Of a DNA stretch of 64,000 nt, positions 48,574 to 61,697 are shown one piece after another. A program made the translations under genes and the position numbers. The first letter of the stretch is position 1. Every line of letters begins with the position of its first letter. Under the pieces are notes generated by a model. It was not told the DNA's origin, made no database searches, and saw only the letters and a list, made by a program, of their open reading frames with translations. Source of the stretch: Malania oleifera (taxonomy: Eukaryota > Streptophyta > Magnoliopsida > Santalales > Ximeniaceae); NCBI RefSeq assembly GCF_029873635.1, contig NC_080423.1, positions 109,943,087 to 110,007,086 on the forward strand, given 5' to 3'.

Positions 48574-51500
48574 TCAACTTTCTTGGAATAGATGTAGATA
48601 TCTCTGTCTCATCTGCTCCTCGGATTCCCAAGAAGCCTCTTCTACTGTATGATTCCTCCACAAAACCTTTACTTGAGGAATTTTCTTATTACGTAGCTCC
48701 TGTACTTTCCTATCCCGAATCTGTACTGGTACCTCCTCATATCCTAGTGAATCACTAAGTTCCAACTCATCATAATTGATGATATAAGAAGGATCTGGAA
48801 TGTATTTCCTCAACATAGTCACATGGAATACGTCGTGGATCCTGGACAACACCGAAGGTAAAGCTAGCCTATAAGCTACCGGTCTCACTTTATCTAAAAT
48901 CTCAAATGGAACGATAAACCTAGGACTAAGTTTACCCTTCTTCCCAAAGCGCATAACCCCTTTCATCGGAGCTATCTTCAAAAATACGTGATCACCCACA
49001 TCAAACTTTAAATTCCTGGGGCGATGGTCAGCATAACTTTTCTGTTGGCTCTGAGCTACACTAATCCTGTCTCTGATAAGCCGAACCTTATCACACTCTT
49101 GCTGCACAAGTTCTGGCCCCACTACTCGCCGCTCACTTCATCCCAAAACAAAGGAGAATGACATCTCCTACCGTACAGAGCCTTAAATGGTGTCATGCCA
49201 ATGCTAAACTGATAACTGTTATTATACGCGAACTCTACTAGCGGCATGAACTGAGTCCAACTACCCCCAAAGTCTAGTACACACGCTCTAAGCATGTCCT
49301 CTAATATCTGTATCGTCCTCTCAGTCTGCCCGTCTGACTAAGGATGGAATGTCATACTAAACGATAACTGAGACCCTAGAGCCTCTTGCAAATTCCTCCA
49401 AAATCGTGATGTAAATCACGGGTCTCTATCTGACACAATCGATACTGGCACCCCATGAGAATGTACTATCTCTTGAATGTAAATCTCCGCTAAATGGCTG
49501 AGGGAGTAGCTGATCTTGATAGGTATAAAGTGGACGGTCTTAGTCAAACGGTCAACAATCACCCAAATGGCATTTTGGCCATGTAATGCCGTCGGCAGTC
49601 TTGACACAAAGTCCATTGATATATGATCCCACTTCCACTCTGGGATGAATAATGGCTGCAATTGCCCTGCCGATGTTTGGTGCTCAGCCTTTACTTGCTG
49701 GCACGTCAAACACCGGGCTACATACTCAGCGATTTCTCTCTTCATGCCACTCCACCAGAATGTTTCACGCAAGTCTCTATACATCTTCGTACTACCAGGA
49801 TGAACGGTATACAAAGATTTGTGAGCTTCTTCTAAAATAGTCTTCCTGATCTTAGTATCGGCAGGAACGCATAATCTAGAACGGAACCACAAAGTTCCGT
49901 CATCTGCAATACTGAAATCCTCCCCCTGACCCATCTACACTCTGTATATCACCTCTGCTAATACTGGATCTTCCTTTTGAGTGGTTTTAATTATTTCTTG
50001 CAGAGTAGGTTGTACCACTAGACTGGAAATACATACTGGGAGATCACTCTCTACTAATTCTATGCCGAGTCTCTCTAGATCCATCATGATCGGATGTTGG
50101 ATCCCCATAGTCGCCAACACTAGCTCCCTGGATTTCCTGCTCAACGCATCAGCTACCACGTTTGCTTTCCCCGGGTGATAATTGATGGTACAATCAAAAT
50201 CCTTAATCAACTCCAACCACCTTCTCTGCCTCATATTCAGTTCCTTTTGCGTGAAGAAATACTTTAAACTCTTGTGGTCGGAGAAAATCTCACACTGCTT
50301 GCCATACAGGTAATGCCTCCAAATTTTCAACGCGTGTACTACTGCAGCCAATTCAAGATCATGTGTAGGGTAGTTCTTCTCATATTCTTTCAACTGCCTG
50401 GACGCATACGGAACTACCCTGCCATGCTACATCAATACACAACCAAATCCTTTCAAGGACGCATCACTATAAATGACATACCCCTCACCCCCAGATGGGA
50501 TAACCAAAACTGGTGCTGTGACTAACCTCTGCTTCAGTTCTTGAAAACTCTGCTCACAGCAGTCGTCCCACTCAAATATGACATTCTTCCTCGTCAGTTG
50601 TGTCAAGGGTCCTGACAAAGCTGAGAATCGTTCAACAAAACGACGGTAATATCCAGTTAGCCCTAAGAAACTCCTAATCTCTTGGACATTTTTCGGTCTA
50701 GCCCAATTCACTACTGTCTCAATCTTGCTAGGATCCACAGAAATACCGTCTCCAGATATAACATGCCCCAAGAACATGACCTTCTCAAGCCAAAATTCAC
50801 ATTTACTGAACTTGGCGTACAACTTCTTTTCCCGAAGTGTCTGCAAAACCTGCCTCAAGTGCGTCTTGTGCTCCTCATAGCTCCTCGAATAGACCAGTAC
50901 AACATCAATAAAAACAATAACAAACTAGTCTAGGTATCGGTGAAAGACTCTGTTTATCAAGTCCATAAATACCGCAGGAACATTCGTCAATCCAAATGGC
51001 ATAACGAGAAACTCGTAATGCCCGTACCGGGTCCTGAAGGCCGTCTTCGAGACGTCTTCTGCTTTCACTTTCACCTTATGGTATCCGGATCTGAGGTCAA
51101 TCTTTGAATACACCCGTGTACCCTAGAGCTGGTCAAACAAATCGTCAATACGGGGTAGAGGATACTTGTTCTTGATTGTTACTTTATTAATTTCCCTGTA
51201 GTCTATACACATCCTCATAGACCCGTCTTTCTTCTTTAAAAATAGCACTGGAGCTCCCCACGGTGATACACTAGGTCGTATGAAGCCCTTATCAAGCAAA
51301 TCTTGTAACTGGTCTTTCAATTCCGCCAACTCTGTCGGTGTCATTCAATACGGTCTTTTAGAAATCAATGCTGTACCAGGAAAATGGAAAAATCTACTTC
51401 ACGATCAGGAGGCAAACTTGGTAATTCATCTGGGAACACGTCTGTAAATTCTTTCACCACATGCGTATTGATAAGCTTCAATTTATTTTCTGACGTTTCC

Positions 51501-52751
51501 TTCACAAAAGCCATGAATCCCAGACAGCCATTCTGAAGCAGTCTCTTCGCCTGAATAGCTGAGACCATCTGAGGTAAGGATTGCACTCGTGACCCTATAA
51601 ATCTAAATTTTGGTTTCCCTAGAGATCTGAATATCACTTTTTGTGGACGGCAATCTATGCTAGCAAAATTAGTTGCTAGCCAATCCATGCCAAATATAAC
51701 ATCAAACCCGTGCATGTCCAGCACTATCAAATCGGCAAACAAAGCCTTCCCTTGAATACCAATTGGACAATCTCGCACTATATGCCCCGATCTACCACAG
51801 CGATAGCACACTACACCACCAGCTCGACACTCTCCCTAGTGCCTCCTACCGCATGTCTAACAGACTGGAGGGCCCTGCCCTGTCTGCACCTCGCGTCCTC
51901 CCGTCTCCTGTCTCCATTCACTGCCATGGTTTCCTCTTCTCCACTGGCCCGGTCTATGCCCTACTGGTAGCCGGTAGATGTAGATCTCTTCCTCGGTCCC
52001 TGCTCCTCTACATCAAGTCGCTCACCAACCTCTGCCAAGGCTGCCCTATCAACAAACTCAACAAAATCCTGGATCTGCAGCACCACTACCTGCTTGAATA
52101 TACTCTGCCTCAAGCCTCTCTCAAACTGCCTCGCCTTCTTCACCTCATCAAGAACAATGTATGGGGCGAAACGAGAGAACTAGATAAAATGTGATGCATA
52201 CTACTGGACGGATAGCTTTCCCTGCTTTAGACTCAGGAACTTATCTACCTTAGCCTCCCTCACAGTAGCGGGAAAATATCTGTCAAAGAACAAATCTTTA
52301 AACCGATCCCATGTCATAGCTATTGGAGTCACCCTCTGCTGCTCCAATAGTCTCACCGCAGTCCACCACCTCTCAGCCTCTCCTATCAATCTATAGGTGG
52401 CAAAAAGGACCCTCTGTTCCTCAATACACTGCAGTACATCCAAGATCTTCTCAATCTCCTGTATCCAGTTTTCAACGGCTACAGGATCAACTCCGCCTGA
52501 GAACGCTGGAGGATTCATCTTCGTAAATTTCTCTATAGTGCACCCATGGCCTGCAGATGGATCACTCTACTCTCTCGAGCTCCTAGCGATCTCAGCCATA
52601 ACCTGTTGAGCCATGCTATGTAATACGGTGTCCGAGTCGGTTCTAGCTGCACCTGATGGTCCTGCTCCATCACTGCCACTCGCATGGGCACTATTTCCTT
52701 CTGGATCCATCCTGGAAAATAACAGTTGCAATTCAGTAATCCTATCCTCAT
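48574..52751 (-). pseudogene. Element A gag-pol remnants with chromodomain
   Basis: Fossil coding sequence read on -. From 5' to 3' there is a retrotransposon gag domain (about 52201-52518, with WIQEIEKILDVL and DRYFP), a CCHC knuckle CYRCGRSGHIVRDC (near 51780-51808), and a protease region (about 51640-51760, VIFGMDWLA). Reverse transcriptase follows (about 50430-51344, FMDLINRVF and [10 protein letters not shown]), then RNase H (about 49935-50393, [11 protein letters not shown]). Next is integrase with its HHCC zinc region and core (about 49416-49934, CLTCQQVKAEHQ and WDHISMDFV). Last is a chromodomain (about 48574-48720, VLWRNHTVEEASWESEEQM). The chromodomain places it with the chromoviruses. 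It is broken in several places. Confidence 0.92.
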
Positions 52752-53014
52752 AATTTACCCACTTATCGTCACCACTTATCTCAACATTTCTAACTCATTT
52801 CTAATCCCCAGTCCTACAATCTAGGAACATAACCCGACAATAGCTTACTATGGTTTTCCTAAAATCGTCACCCCAGGAAAAACACAAAAACTACCACGGA
52901 AGTCCTGCTTCTAGACTATAGAACAAAACCTTAAATCATTTCCTAAACTCTGGTATTGTCTCTGTTGCACTCTAAAGTCTACTGAACCTAGCAACCTAGG
53001 CTCTGATACCAATC

Positions 53015-55078
53015 TGTCACGACGTGCTTATTTTTCTCATTTTTTTTAAAATAATAATAACAAAATCAACGTCACATATTCTAACTCAGCAGATCATAGA
53101 CCACCTAGACCCATGGGTACCGGGGATACATCAGAGCACAAAACAGAAGCCTAACCAGTAGAAAATATACATACATATTCATACCGTCATATCATACATC
53201 ACAATATACCAGAGTTACTAGAATCATTGTACTTCCATATATACATCCCAAAAATAAAATCTAGGGACAATTCCCACAGAGTCATACTATCCATACAAAA
53301 AACTTACCCTTCAAAAAGGGCAAATAAACCACACTATATCTACGGGGCTTTTCCCGCTCTCCTATCTGGGGTTCCTGAAAAGTTTATAAGATTTAGGGGT
53401 GAGACACCTCTCAGTAAGGAAAATAAACTAATATCAATGTGTGGTAACATGAGTATCCTGTGCTCTACATATACTATACATAACATATTCAATACTGTTT
53501 ATCAAATCTGGGAAAACAGATGTATGTCAAAACATGGCAGAACATACTGTATTTTCATAAACATTTCTCATCTCATATAATAATAATAATAACATAAAGC
53601 AATCCCTGGTAGGTTAGCTGGCTGTTGTCATGTATTACCCCCACATAACTGGGTTGTGTGGCCCGAAGGCGGGACCTGACAATGGTTGACCGACCACTGC
53701 CAAGTCAAACAGTAGTCTGTAGGTCTAATGGATCTACCCAGACTGGTCTATACACCAGGGGCGATAACAGTACACTTCTTGAAAATAACTGCATCGACCA
53801 TCCAATCTCACACCACTCCGTACAGCGGCATTAACATAAATATCATGATCACGAGGACCATGGACACATATCAACGGTACCGTGCAAGTGCTAGCCTAGA
53901 CCAAACCAGCTAGGTTCTGATATCATATAACATATACTAAAATCGTGATACATAGATATCTCATATCATTTATTTTCACATCAATCATATCATTTTGCAT
54001 ATATACATGTATCATGAAAATCATCGGCCCGTACGCCGATATTACACATTTTATCATAACTCGGCCCATACGCCGGCAAACATAGCACAGCCCGTACGCT
54101 GGCAAATCACATCCACGTAGCATGAACCGTACGCTGGAAAATCATAGTCACATAGCACGGCTCGTACGCCAGAAAATCATAGCACAGCCTGTACGCTGGC
54201 AAATCACAGTCACATAGCACGGCCCGTACGTCGGCAAATCATATAAAAATCTTGGCCCGTACGCCAATTTTCCATCATAAAAATCCATGTCATCCACATT
54301 CCCAGAAAACAATATTTCACAACATTTTTACTTATATCACACAAACGGATTTTCACATATTCAATCATACGATCATTTTCACAGTCTTTTGCAAATATAA
54401 CACACACACACACACACATATATATACACACACAAGTATTTTCTCAAATAAAATTAGTTTAGTTTATCCCCTTACCTGATTCCTGCAAAGGCCCTAAGAA
54501 AATCTTCCCTGCACCCGCAGGGTTCCGAACTTAACAACCCTGAAAACGAAAACTCGCAGAATTAAAGTTTAGTATTTTCGTACGTACAACATTTTCTATA
54601 ACTACCACAAATCAAATTTGGCTTAGAAAGTCTTACCTCAACTTAGGGATGATTCTCAATGTTCCCAACTAACACCTGAAAATGAAAATTCTCAGTATTA
54701 CAGTTCAGTATTTTTATGTGTATATCAGTTTCTTCAACTGTCAAAAATCCAAATATTGAATATAAAATCTTACCTTGGATTTGGGATGAAATCCAACTTC
54801 GTTTCCCTGACGATCCGCTCAGGTAGACTTGTAGAGAACTTCGTCAGGAGCGTCATGGTGGCTTCGGTTTGTCGATCCGGCGTAAAACTGGCCCGAAATC
54901 GAAGAAGGAGAGAGAGTCGTAGGAGAGAGAGAACAATGGGGCTTCTTAGAGAAGCTTGTACAATTTTATATATATATTCCTTATCATACTATTCATTTTA
55001 CTTGTTAATTTAATTATTTTATTTTATTTTATTATTTTATTATTATTTTTTAAAATTTTATTTTTCTTGGTTACTACA
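53015..55078 (-). repeat. Element A, 5' LTR (right copy)
   Basis: It starts TGTCACGACGTGC and ends GGTTACTACA. It is 2,064 bp long. It is closely similar to the left copy along its length; a 66-residue open stretch is identical in the two (47065-47265 and 53923-54123). Confidence 0.93.
54016..54270. repeat. CGTACG-core tandem array in LTR A (right)
   Basis: The same array as at 47158-47412. The number and order of units look the same in both LTRs. A (CA)n run follows at about 54402-54418. Confidence 0.85.
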
Positions 55079-55418
55079 GAGGTGGGCAGGTCGACTGACG
55101 GAGTTCAGTGATTTATTCTTGGTTGGCCAGTTAGGGTAAATCCAGCCTACGGGTCGCACAACCTTGTCATGAGGGGGCATGTCATGACACACACAGGGAA
55201 CAGTTTCAATTACTATTATTTACGTACGGATTTACAGAAACAGGGACCATACTTATGTACCATAGAAGTACTTTGAATTATAACCATAATACTGTTATGT
55301 TAAGTAATAGGGAAAATGGGTGGTGCATTTTATTATTTGTACGGTACTTTCGTATTCAGTGATTCATGTTTATATGAAAACAGATTTCATGATATATAGT
55401 AGCTCATTTTCCACACTA

Positions 55419-55862
55419 TGTTAGGAATAAAGAACAAATTCCCGAAACCTGTGAGAAACAAAATAGAGAAAAATAACGCCAAAGAAAAATCAATCACACG
55501 CACAAGACAATATTTACGTGGTTCGGCAATTTTGCCTACGTCCACGGAGTTGCGGGGATTTCAATATTATTAGGAAGAAAACACAGAGAGTGCGGCGATA
55601 CAATGCTCTCCCTCTTGCTCTTTCGCAAGTACAACCACCCGAACCCTAATCACCCGAGAGCAATCCTTTTTATATGTTGCGCCTAGGGTTCCGTTCCAAA
55701 AGGGCTCCAAAATTTTCCCGGGGGCATTGCCCTCGGACCCCCCACAAGTACAGCCCAAGCCTTCGCTCCATAAACTAAGCCTTAGGATAGAAATCTCTAA
55801 TTAAATAGGAGTCGAGTTGGCATCCAAATTAAAACACAACTAGGCTCCACAAAAGCCCAACA
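55419..55862. mobile_element. Small solo LTR inserted in LTR B
   Basis: A 444-bp sequence starting TGTTAGGAATAAAG and ending AAAGCCCAACA, flanked by an exact CACTA duplication (55414-55418 and 55863-55867). It contains CACGTGGTTCGGCAATTTTG and CCTACGTCCACGG, typical of copia-type and TRIM LTRs. One LTR only; the family was not identified. Confidence 0.82.
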
Positions 55863-57551
55863 CACTAGTAATAGCATATTTCGTCTTATTGAGCGTTGGC
55901 TCATCTCAGTGTTGAAACATTTTTCAGGTAATCCAGGTAGGCGAGCAGATCAGACTCGCAAATAAAGGGGCACTATCAAAGAGTGAGTATTATTTTTGGG
56001 AGCGTTTTTGTATAGCCCTCACCAGTTGAGGATATTTTGGGAATACAGTTATATTTGTAAATATTGGAAAACATTTCAGAACTCTAGTATTGTATATAAT
56101 GGTTATGGATATGTTTATATGATTCTGCTTCTCGCTGCTTAGGTTAATGTTGTGGTATCAGAGTATGTTAATTGTTACAGTGTTTTAAAAAAAAAATTCA
56201 GTTAATTAAGCAAGTCATTACAATTATGTTTATACAGATTTATAGAGGCTAAAAATATATATATATATTAGAAGTATTTTGAGTAGAAACCTAAAGTACA
56301 GATATGTTAAGCAACAGGGAAAAGGTGATAGTTCATATAACTGGTATTGTATTTACAGATTCAGTGATACATGATTATATAGTAATAGATTTTCACAGTA
56401 TTGTAACTCAATTGCCACATACTAGCAATAGCATATTTCGTCTTACTGAGCGTTGGCTCATCCCATTACTTTAACATTTTTCAGGTGATCCAAGTAGGCG
56501 AACAGACCAGGCTCGTAGATAGAGGGGCCTCAATATTGCCCTGACAGTAGAGTGAGTACTTTGGGAATATTTTTGTATAGCCCTAACCAGTTGAGGGTAT
56601 TTTAGGAAACAATCATATATGTATATTTTGAGAAACATGTTAGCACTCTGGTATTGTATATAATTTATGGTTATGTTTATTTGATTTCCGCTTCTCGCTG
56701 CTTAGGTTGATGGTTAGGTTTAATTCAGTTTGGTATCAGAACATTATAAATGTTATACTATATATAAAAAAAAAAAATCGTAGTTAAATAGCAGGTAGTT
56801 ACATTACATCACAACCAAAAGAAAGAAAGCCTGACGCGCTATACTTCGCAACACTGTCGAGGCATCCATATCATCCTCATTGGAAGTATCTACGTAATTA
56901 TCCCTTCCGACTACAACATCCTTTCCCCTAGAATTCATCCTAAAGATAGGATAGAAACTGACTTAGAAATTCCACATTTATCATGGTTGATGCAAGTATG
57001 GAATGAAGAAATAATATAACATATGAGTTCGTAGTTAAAAAGAATCATTTACACAATCCTACCACAAAACCGTCGACGGTTTTTCTAGAGGGTCCCAAAA
57101 CTGTTGATGGAAAACCTAAATTATAGAGACCTCTTTTGAAGAAAACCGGCAACGGTTTTATATTCCTCTTAGGAAACCGCAGACATTTTGCCTCCTGTAA
57201 GCCATAATACCCTCCGTTGCTCATATAAACTTAGTCATATCAAAGTATCGGCCCCTAATCACAACTCCGAGACTAAACACATACTCACCGGACCTAACAT
57301 TCCTACTTAAGTTCCCAAGTTTCAGTCTCTCATCCCAAAAACAAAACCATCGACGGATTTATCATGGTTTTCCTGAAATCGTCATTCTAAGAAAAACACA
57401 AAAGACCGTAAAAGGATCTCCACCTCTAAGCTTCTAGACCAAAACTCACATAATCTACCCATTCCTATCCTTAACTTATCTCAACCTATACTCTGGTAAT
57501 TATTAACCATTGAAATCTGCAGAACCTAACAAATCTAGGCTCTAATACCAT

Positions 57552-59334
57552 ATGTAATGCCCTAACCTGTCATGTGGGGCCTAGGGTGCTACTTTAGTGA
57601 TGTCTGTGTATCTGATATCATATTCATCATATGAAAGCAATGGAAATAAATGATACATTCTCCAAAACATTACTAGAGTTCTAAACTGCTAACATACATA
57701 GAACTCTCCCAATATCCATATTACATCCCAACCAAAAGAAAGACAACTAACTCAGTCCATACGATCATATTACATATCCATGGACTTTAAACATAATTTA
57801 AATACATCATAGTTCTTACAAACACTCATAAAAACTGAAACTAACCATCACCCCGCTCTAGAGCTTGCTAAGCTTGATCTCAAGATGGTCCTGATAAATG
57901 ATTTGTATATTGGGGCGAGACACTTCTCAGTAAGGCAGATTAAGTTAATATCAGTGTATGGCCAATGTGAGTTTTAATGTATACAAAATGTCATCAGTTG
58001 TTAATTAACCACAGTAATAAAATCATTCTCAGATCATACTCACTCACACACACACACATACACAATTATTTATAAGCGAAAGTTCCCGAAGATAGGGAAG
58101 ATTACACACTTATACATGTAGCGCTCCTATGCTCTAATACGTTATGCAACCTGGTATGACTACAACTGATACTTATCAAGGTACTCACCTTTTTCAGCAA
58201 GCCCTCAGGCGGAGAGTTTACTTCGTCATAAATATTCATGCATTTTAATTCACATACAAGTACTCACATCTTTACAGTTGAAAAATATGCATTTACTTTC
58301 TCAGTATAAACCAGTTCAATAAATAATAACACCATTTACATAAATTAACATATATGCGTAAAAGACACTCCCTAGGACTAACACACCATTTACTCCCCCC
58401 ATGATATGTGTTGTGTAGCCCAAAGGCTGGACTTATGCCTTGGGGGATCAACCCAGACAGAGTCAAAGTAACCATCTGCAAGTGCGTCTGTAGGCATCCA
58501 TAGCCCAATTGCAGGTCCGATTGCCTTACCACTTCCCAGTCCGATCCTCAGGAAAGGTACTTCATCCTTACGCAGGCCAATTGGTTGAGACCACCCTACG
58601 CCTCTCAGTACAATGTGGGCGCACATGGTCTAATAATAATTCCCTAGTAACGATATCGTGCTCACAATACAACTGGTCCCCAGGATTCTTAAACCATATC
58701 ATGCAATTTCGATAATAAGAACTGTAGTATAAATTTCATTTCATATAGAACCTGGCATTTAATAAAAAAACCTAGCCCCCAACCGTTAAATAAAACCCGG
58801 TCCTCAATCATCATATCAAATCCCAGTATTTTGCAAAGGCAGATCCAGTATGTTTCACAAACAATTCAGTATTTTCACAACCATACCCAAATTCGGTTCT
58901 ACAATAAATAATACCGATTACTTACCTACTACACAATTTCAGTATTTGAATATAATCCATTAAACAACCAAAAAATACCTCATAGTATATTAGTTTGTAA
59001 AGTAAAACCAAGCTTTTCGCCATTCAATTATTCAAAATACTATATCATATATCCTATATTTGTAAAATCCATTTTTGAACGGTCGGTTTTCAAAACAACC
59101 TTTGAAATCACGTACATTTTAATCGGTTCAAACTCGATAAAAACCTGACTTAACTTATTCCCCTTACTTGTTCTTGAAAAAGAAATTAATTCTGTTCGGA
59201 AAACGGAAAATCCTAACTTTTTGATCCCACCGCATAAAATGAACCGGCAAGTCGAGAAAAGAGAGGAAAGGGATCGGAGTGTCGGGTGAGCCTACGAGAG
59301 AGTGAGAGTAGAGAGAGAGAGAGTCCAAAACCCT

Positions 59335-59414
<80 letters not shown>

Positions 59415-59617
59415 TTTTAAGTTATGAAAAATATTGTGTTGCTTAATCCTTAAGTAAGCAAAGTCGCAAGAAAACCGTCGACAGTTTTTCCCAAGCTCTA
59501 TAAAATTTTCGACAATTTGAGTCCTGCCAAACCAATTTCCTTATTTTTCCTTTCTTTTCCTTTATTTCTCTCTTCCTTATTTATTTTTTTTTTATTTTTC
59601 AAGTTCGGGTTTCTACA
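57552..59617 (-). repeat. Element D, 5' LTR (right, full copy)
   Basis: It starts TGTAATGCCCTAACC and ends GGGTTTCTACA. It includes a long (GA)n region at 59280-59413 and strings such as AAAACCGTCGACAG. Its first 195 bp match the left-end piece of D. Confidence 0.82.
59280..59413. repeat. (GA)n microsatellite in LTR D
   Basis: A long, slightly interrupted GA run. On the element's own strand it is a CT-rich stretch, as found in the leaders of the other LTRs here. Confidence 0.95.
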
Positions 59618-59908
59618 TCACCTCTCTCTCTCTCCTCTCCACCTGTCTCCTTCTCTCTTCAATTTCTTCTCCGATTTTTGACCGATTGGAGAACGGAAAA
59701 TACCCCTGGGTTTCATTCTTTGCCACTAATATTTTAACCAGAGTGAATTTGTCGTAGGAGAGTCATAAGCACCACTCCTAGGGTGAGGTAAGGGAAATAA
59801 ATTATGTCAGAAGTATTTATAATTTGACCAATTAAATTGTAATATGAAATTACAGGAATTATATATACGTTTTTCTGAGTATTTTGGTATATGGAAATTG
59901 GATTTTAG

Positions 59909-59940
<32 letters not shown>

Positions 59941-60380
59941 GAGTTAATTAAATGAGTGTTTGTGAGCTTAGGGATTTTATAATAATTGTTATTTTAAAGT
60001 TGAACCGATTGAATTAAAGTATTTGATTTTTGGGTTATTAGAGTAGATTTTCTGAATGATTTGTCCTGTTGAAATTATGAGTTTGAGTTGTTAAACATGT
60101 TTTGGTAAACAATTAAAATGAGTAGGGTTGGTTATATCCGTTTTTCTTTTAAATATATATATTAAGTTAAATAAATGGTGGAGATAATTAAACCAGTATT
60201 TTCGGTAAAACAAATATTGGGTATAAAATTTTCTGTTTTCTAGTAGTTTATATAATTATAATTATTGAATAAATTGTGTGGCATGAGATTTAATTATATT
60301 TTACTGCATAATTAAATTTGAGTATTTTTGTGGTATTATCATGAAAATATGATTTGGACTATTTGATGGAAATACTGAAA

Positions 60381-60383
<3 letters not shown>

Positions 60384-60410
<27 letters not shown>
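60384..60410. repeat. (GT)n microsatellite in LTR E
   Basis: An uninterrupted GT run followed by TATATATA. Confidence 0.95.
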
Positions 60411-60418
<8 letters not shown>

Positions 60419-61697
60419 TCTGGAATGGTTGAAAAGAATGCATGTATAGTAAATAATTATGGTGGCATATAAATCATTGGTAGTTTTATCAAATTGCAAA
60501 GTATAGTTTAAGAACTCCGATGGACCATAGATTGCTCGGTACCATAGCTACAATAATGAAGAGTTAGTGCAACCACACGTCTCGAGGAGAGTATTGGTAT
60601 TGAATAGTCGATTGGGCTAATGAAGTGTAGAGTTTTCCCTGGAGTATAAACCAACATGGGAAGGTCAGTCGTACTAGCAGAGATGGAGTATAGTTGACTT
60701 AACCTAATGGTAGGCCGGCTAGGGTTAAATCTAGCTTACGGGCTGCACAACCTGTCATAGGGGGAAACATGTCATTTATCCATTCGATGAGAGTTCTTAT
60801 ATTCATATTTGTAGATTTAACCAGAGTATAACAAAGTAGAGTATATGAAAGCAGAACATATTTAACAAAGTATAACAGAGCAGAGTATTTCAAATATTAC
60901 AATTCACAGAGTATAGTTGTAAAATATTTACAGTACACAACTTATAGTTGTAAAAGTATTAATAGCTTACAGTTTATAGTATTTATATAGGTGTGAATTA
61001 TAGTTTGCATGTGAAAGTTATTTATAATAAAGTATTAAATTTACTTTATACTGTGGCATTACATGTGATTGGAGCGAGGTAAACTCTCCGCCCAAAGACT
61101 TGTTAAATAAGGCGAGTGTCCTGATAGGTATCAGATGTAGTCACGTCCAAGTTAAATGGATAAGGTTATATAAAGTATCAGAACAAAGGGGCACTACATG
61201 TTATGGGCTTGTAATCTCCCTAATTCTCGAAAACTCTCACTTATAAATAATGGTGTATGTGTGAGTATAGTTTATAAAAGTATTAACAGTTGTTGTTGTT
61301 TATTAACAAATGGTTATTTTATGTATACACTAAACTCATTAACCACACACCGATGATAATTTATTTCATACTTACTGAGAAGTGTCTCACCCAATCATTA
61401 TCAAATATTTTTTAGATGTCATGTAGAGTATGACAGTAATTAGAGTGCGCAACAGAAGCATGGGTGGGGTTAGAAATAGTAGTTTAGATTAATTATTAAA
61501 TTTGTCATTTGTAGTTTATCTTAGAATTTCCAAGGATGTATTAAATTTGCTATTGGAGATATTCTTGTAATAAAAGGTTTTTAGTACTCTGGTATATGAA
61601 TATTGAGGTCTTCCACTGTGTAATTATTTTGGTATCAGAGATTTATTTATTTTTTAAATAACACTCCAGACCCCAATATCGGGTTCGAGGTGTTACA

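Larger units (their letters stand above)
46159..55078 (-). mobile_element. Nest layer A: chromodomain Ty3/gypsy element (Tekay/Del type)
   Basis: This is an 8,920-bp element with both LTRs and an exact GAGGT duplication at 46154-46158 and 55079-55083. A tRNA-Met-type primer-binding site (TTGGTATCAGAGCC on -) lies inside the right LTR and a polypurine tract (AAGGGGGGAGGAA on -) inside the left LTR. The domain order is gag, zinc knuckle, protease, RT, RNase H, integrase, chromodomain. It is whole in layout, with several breaks in the coding part (about five or more). Its two LTRs look very alike, so it is the youngest large insertion here. Confidence 0.95.
45007..56222 (+). mobile_element. Nest layer B: solo LTR of family 1, inserted in C
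   Basis: Its own sequence is 45007-46158, 55084-55418 and 55868-56222. It begins TGTAGTGACCCGAAGAATAA and ends AGCAAGTCATTACA. Flanks ACTAT (45002-45006) and ATTAT (56223-56227) agree at 4 of 5. The CGTCGACGA array (45098-45219) and TATA box (45228-45235) match the other family members. It was later hit by element A and by a small LTR. Confidence 0.85.
43621..56803 (+). mobile_element. Nest layer C: solo LTR of family 1, inserted in D
   Basis: Its own sequence is 43621-45006 and 56223-56803. It begins TGTAACGATCCAAAGAATAATGG and ends GCAGGTAGTTACA. An exact TTACA duplication lies at 43616-43620 and 56804-56808. It has the CGTCGACGA array (43702-43913) and a TATA box near 43922. No internal region remains. 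Confidence 0.9.
43448..59617 (-). mobile_element. Nest layer D: LTR retrotransposon remnant, inserted in E
   Basis: The right end is a full LTR (57552-59617) that matches a short LTR piece at the left end (43448-43620 and 56804-56824). Flanks TCACA (43443-43447) and TCACC (59618-59622) agree at 4 of 5. A tRNA-Met-type primer-binding site lies just inside the right LTR (on -, TATGGTATTAGAGCC), so it reads on -. Between them only a leader and the beginning of a gag-like frame (near 56942) remain. Its LTR shares landmarks with LTR E in reverse orientation. Broken, with most of the inside gone. Confidence 0.78.
43196..61697 (+). mobile_element. Nest layer E: outermost solo LTR, split by later insertions
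   Basis: It starts TGTAGCGATCTC at 43196, is interrupted after 43447, resumes at 59618 and ends GAGGTGTTACA at 61697, for about 2.3 kb of its own sequence. Flanks ATGAA (43191-43195) and ATTAA (61698-61702) agree at 4 of 5. A TATA-like run (43335-43346) and a CT-rich leader lie just before the interruption. Related to the LTR fragment at 39773-40830. Fossil; oldest layer. Confidence 0.75.
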
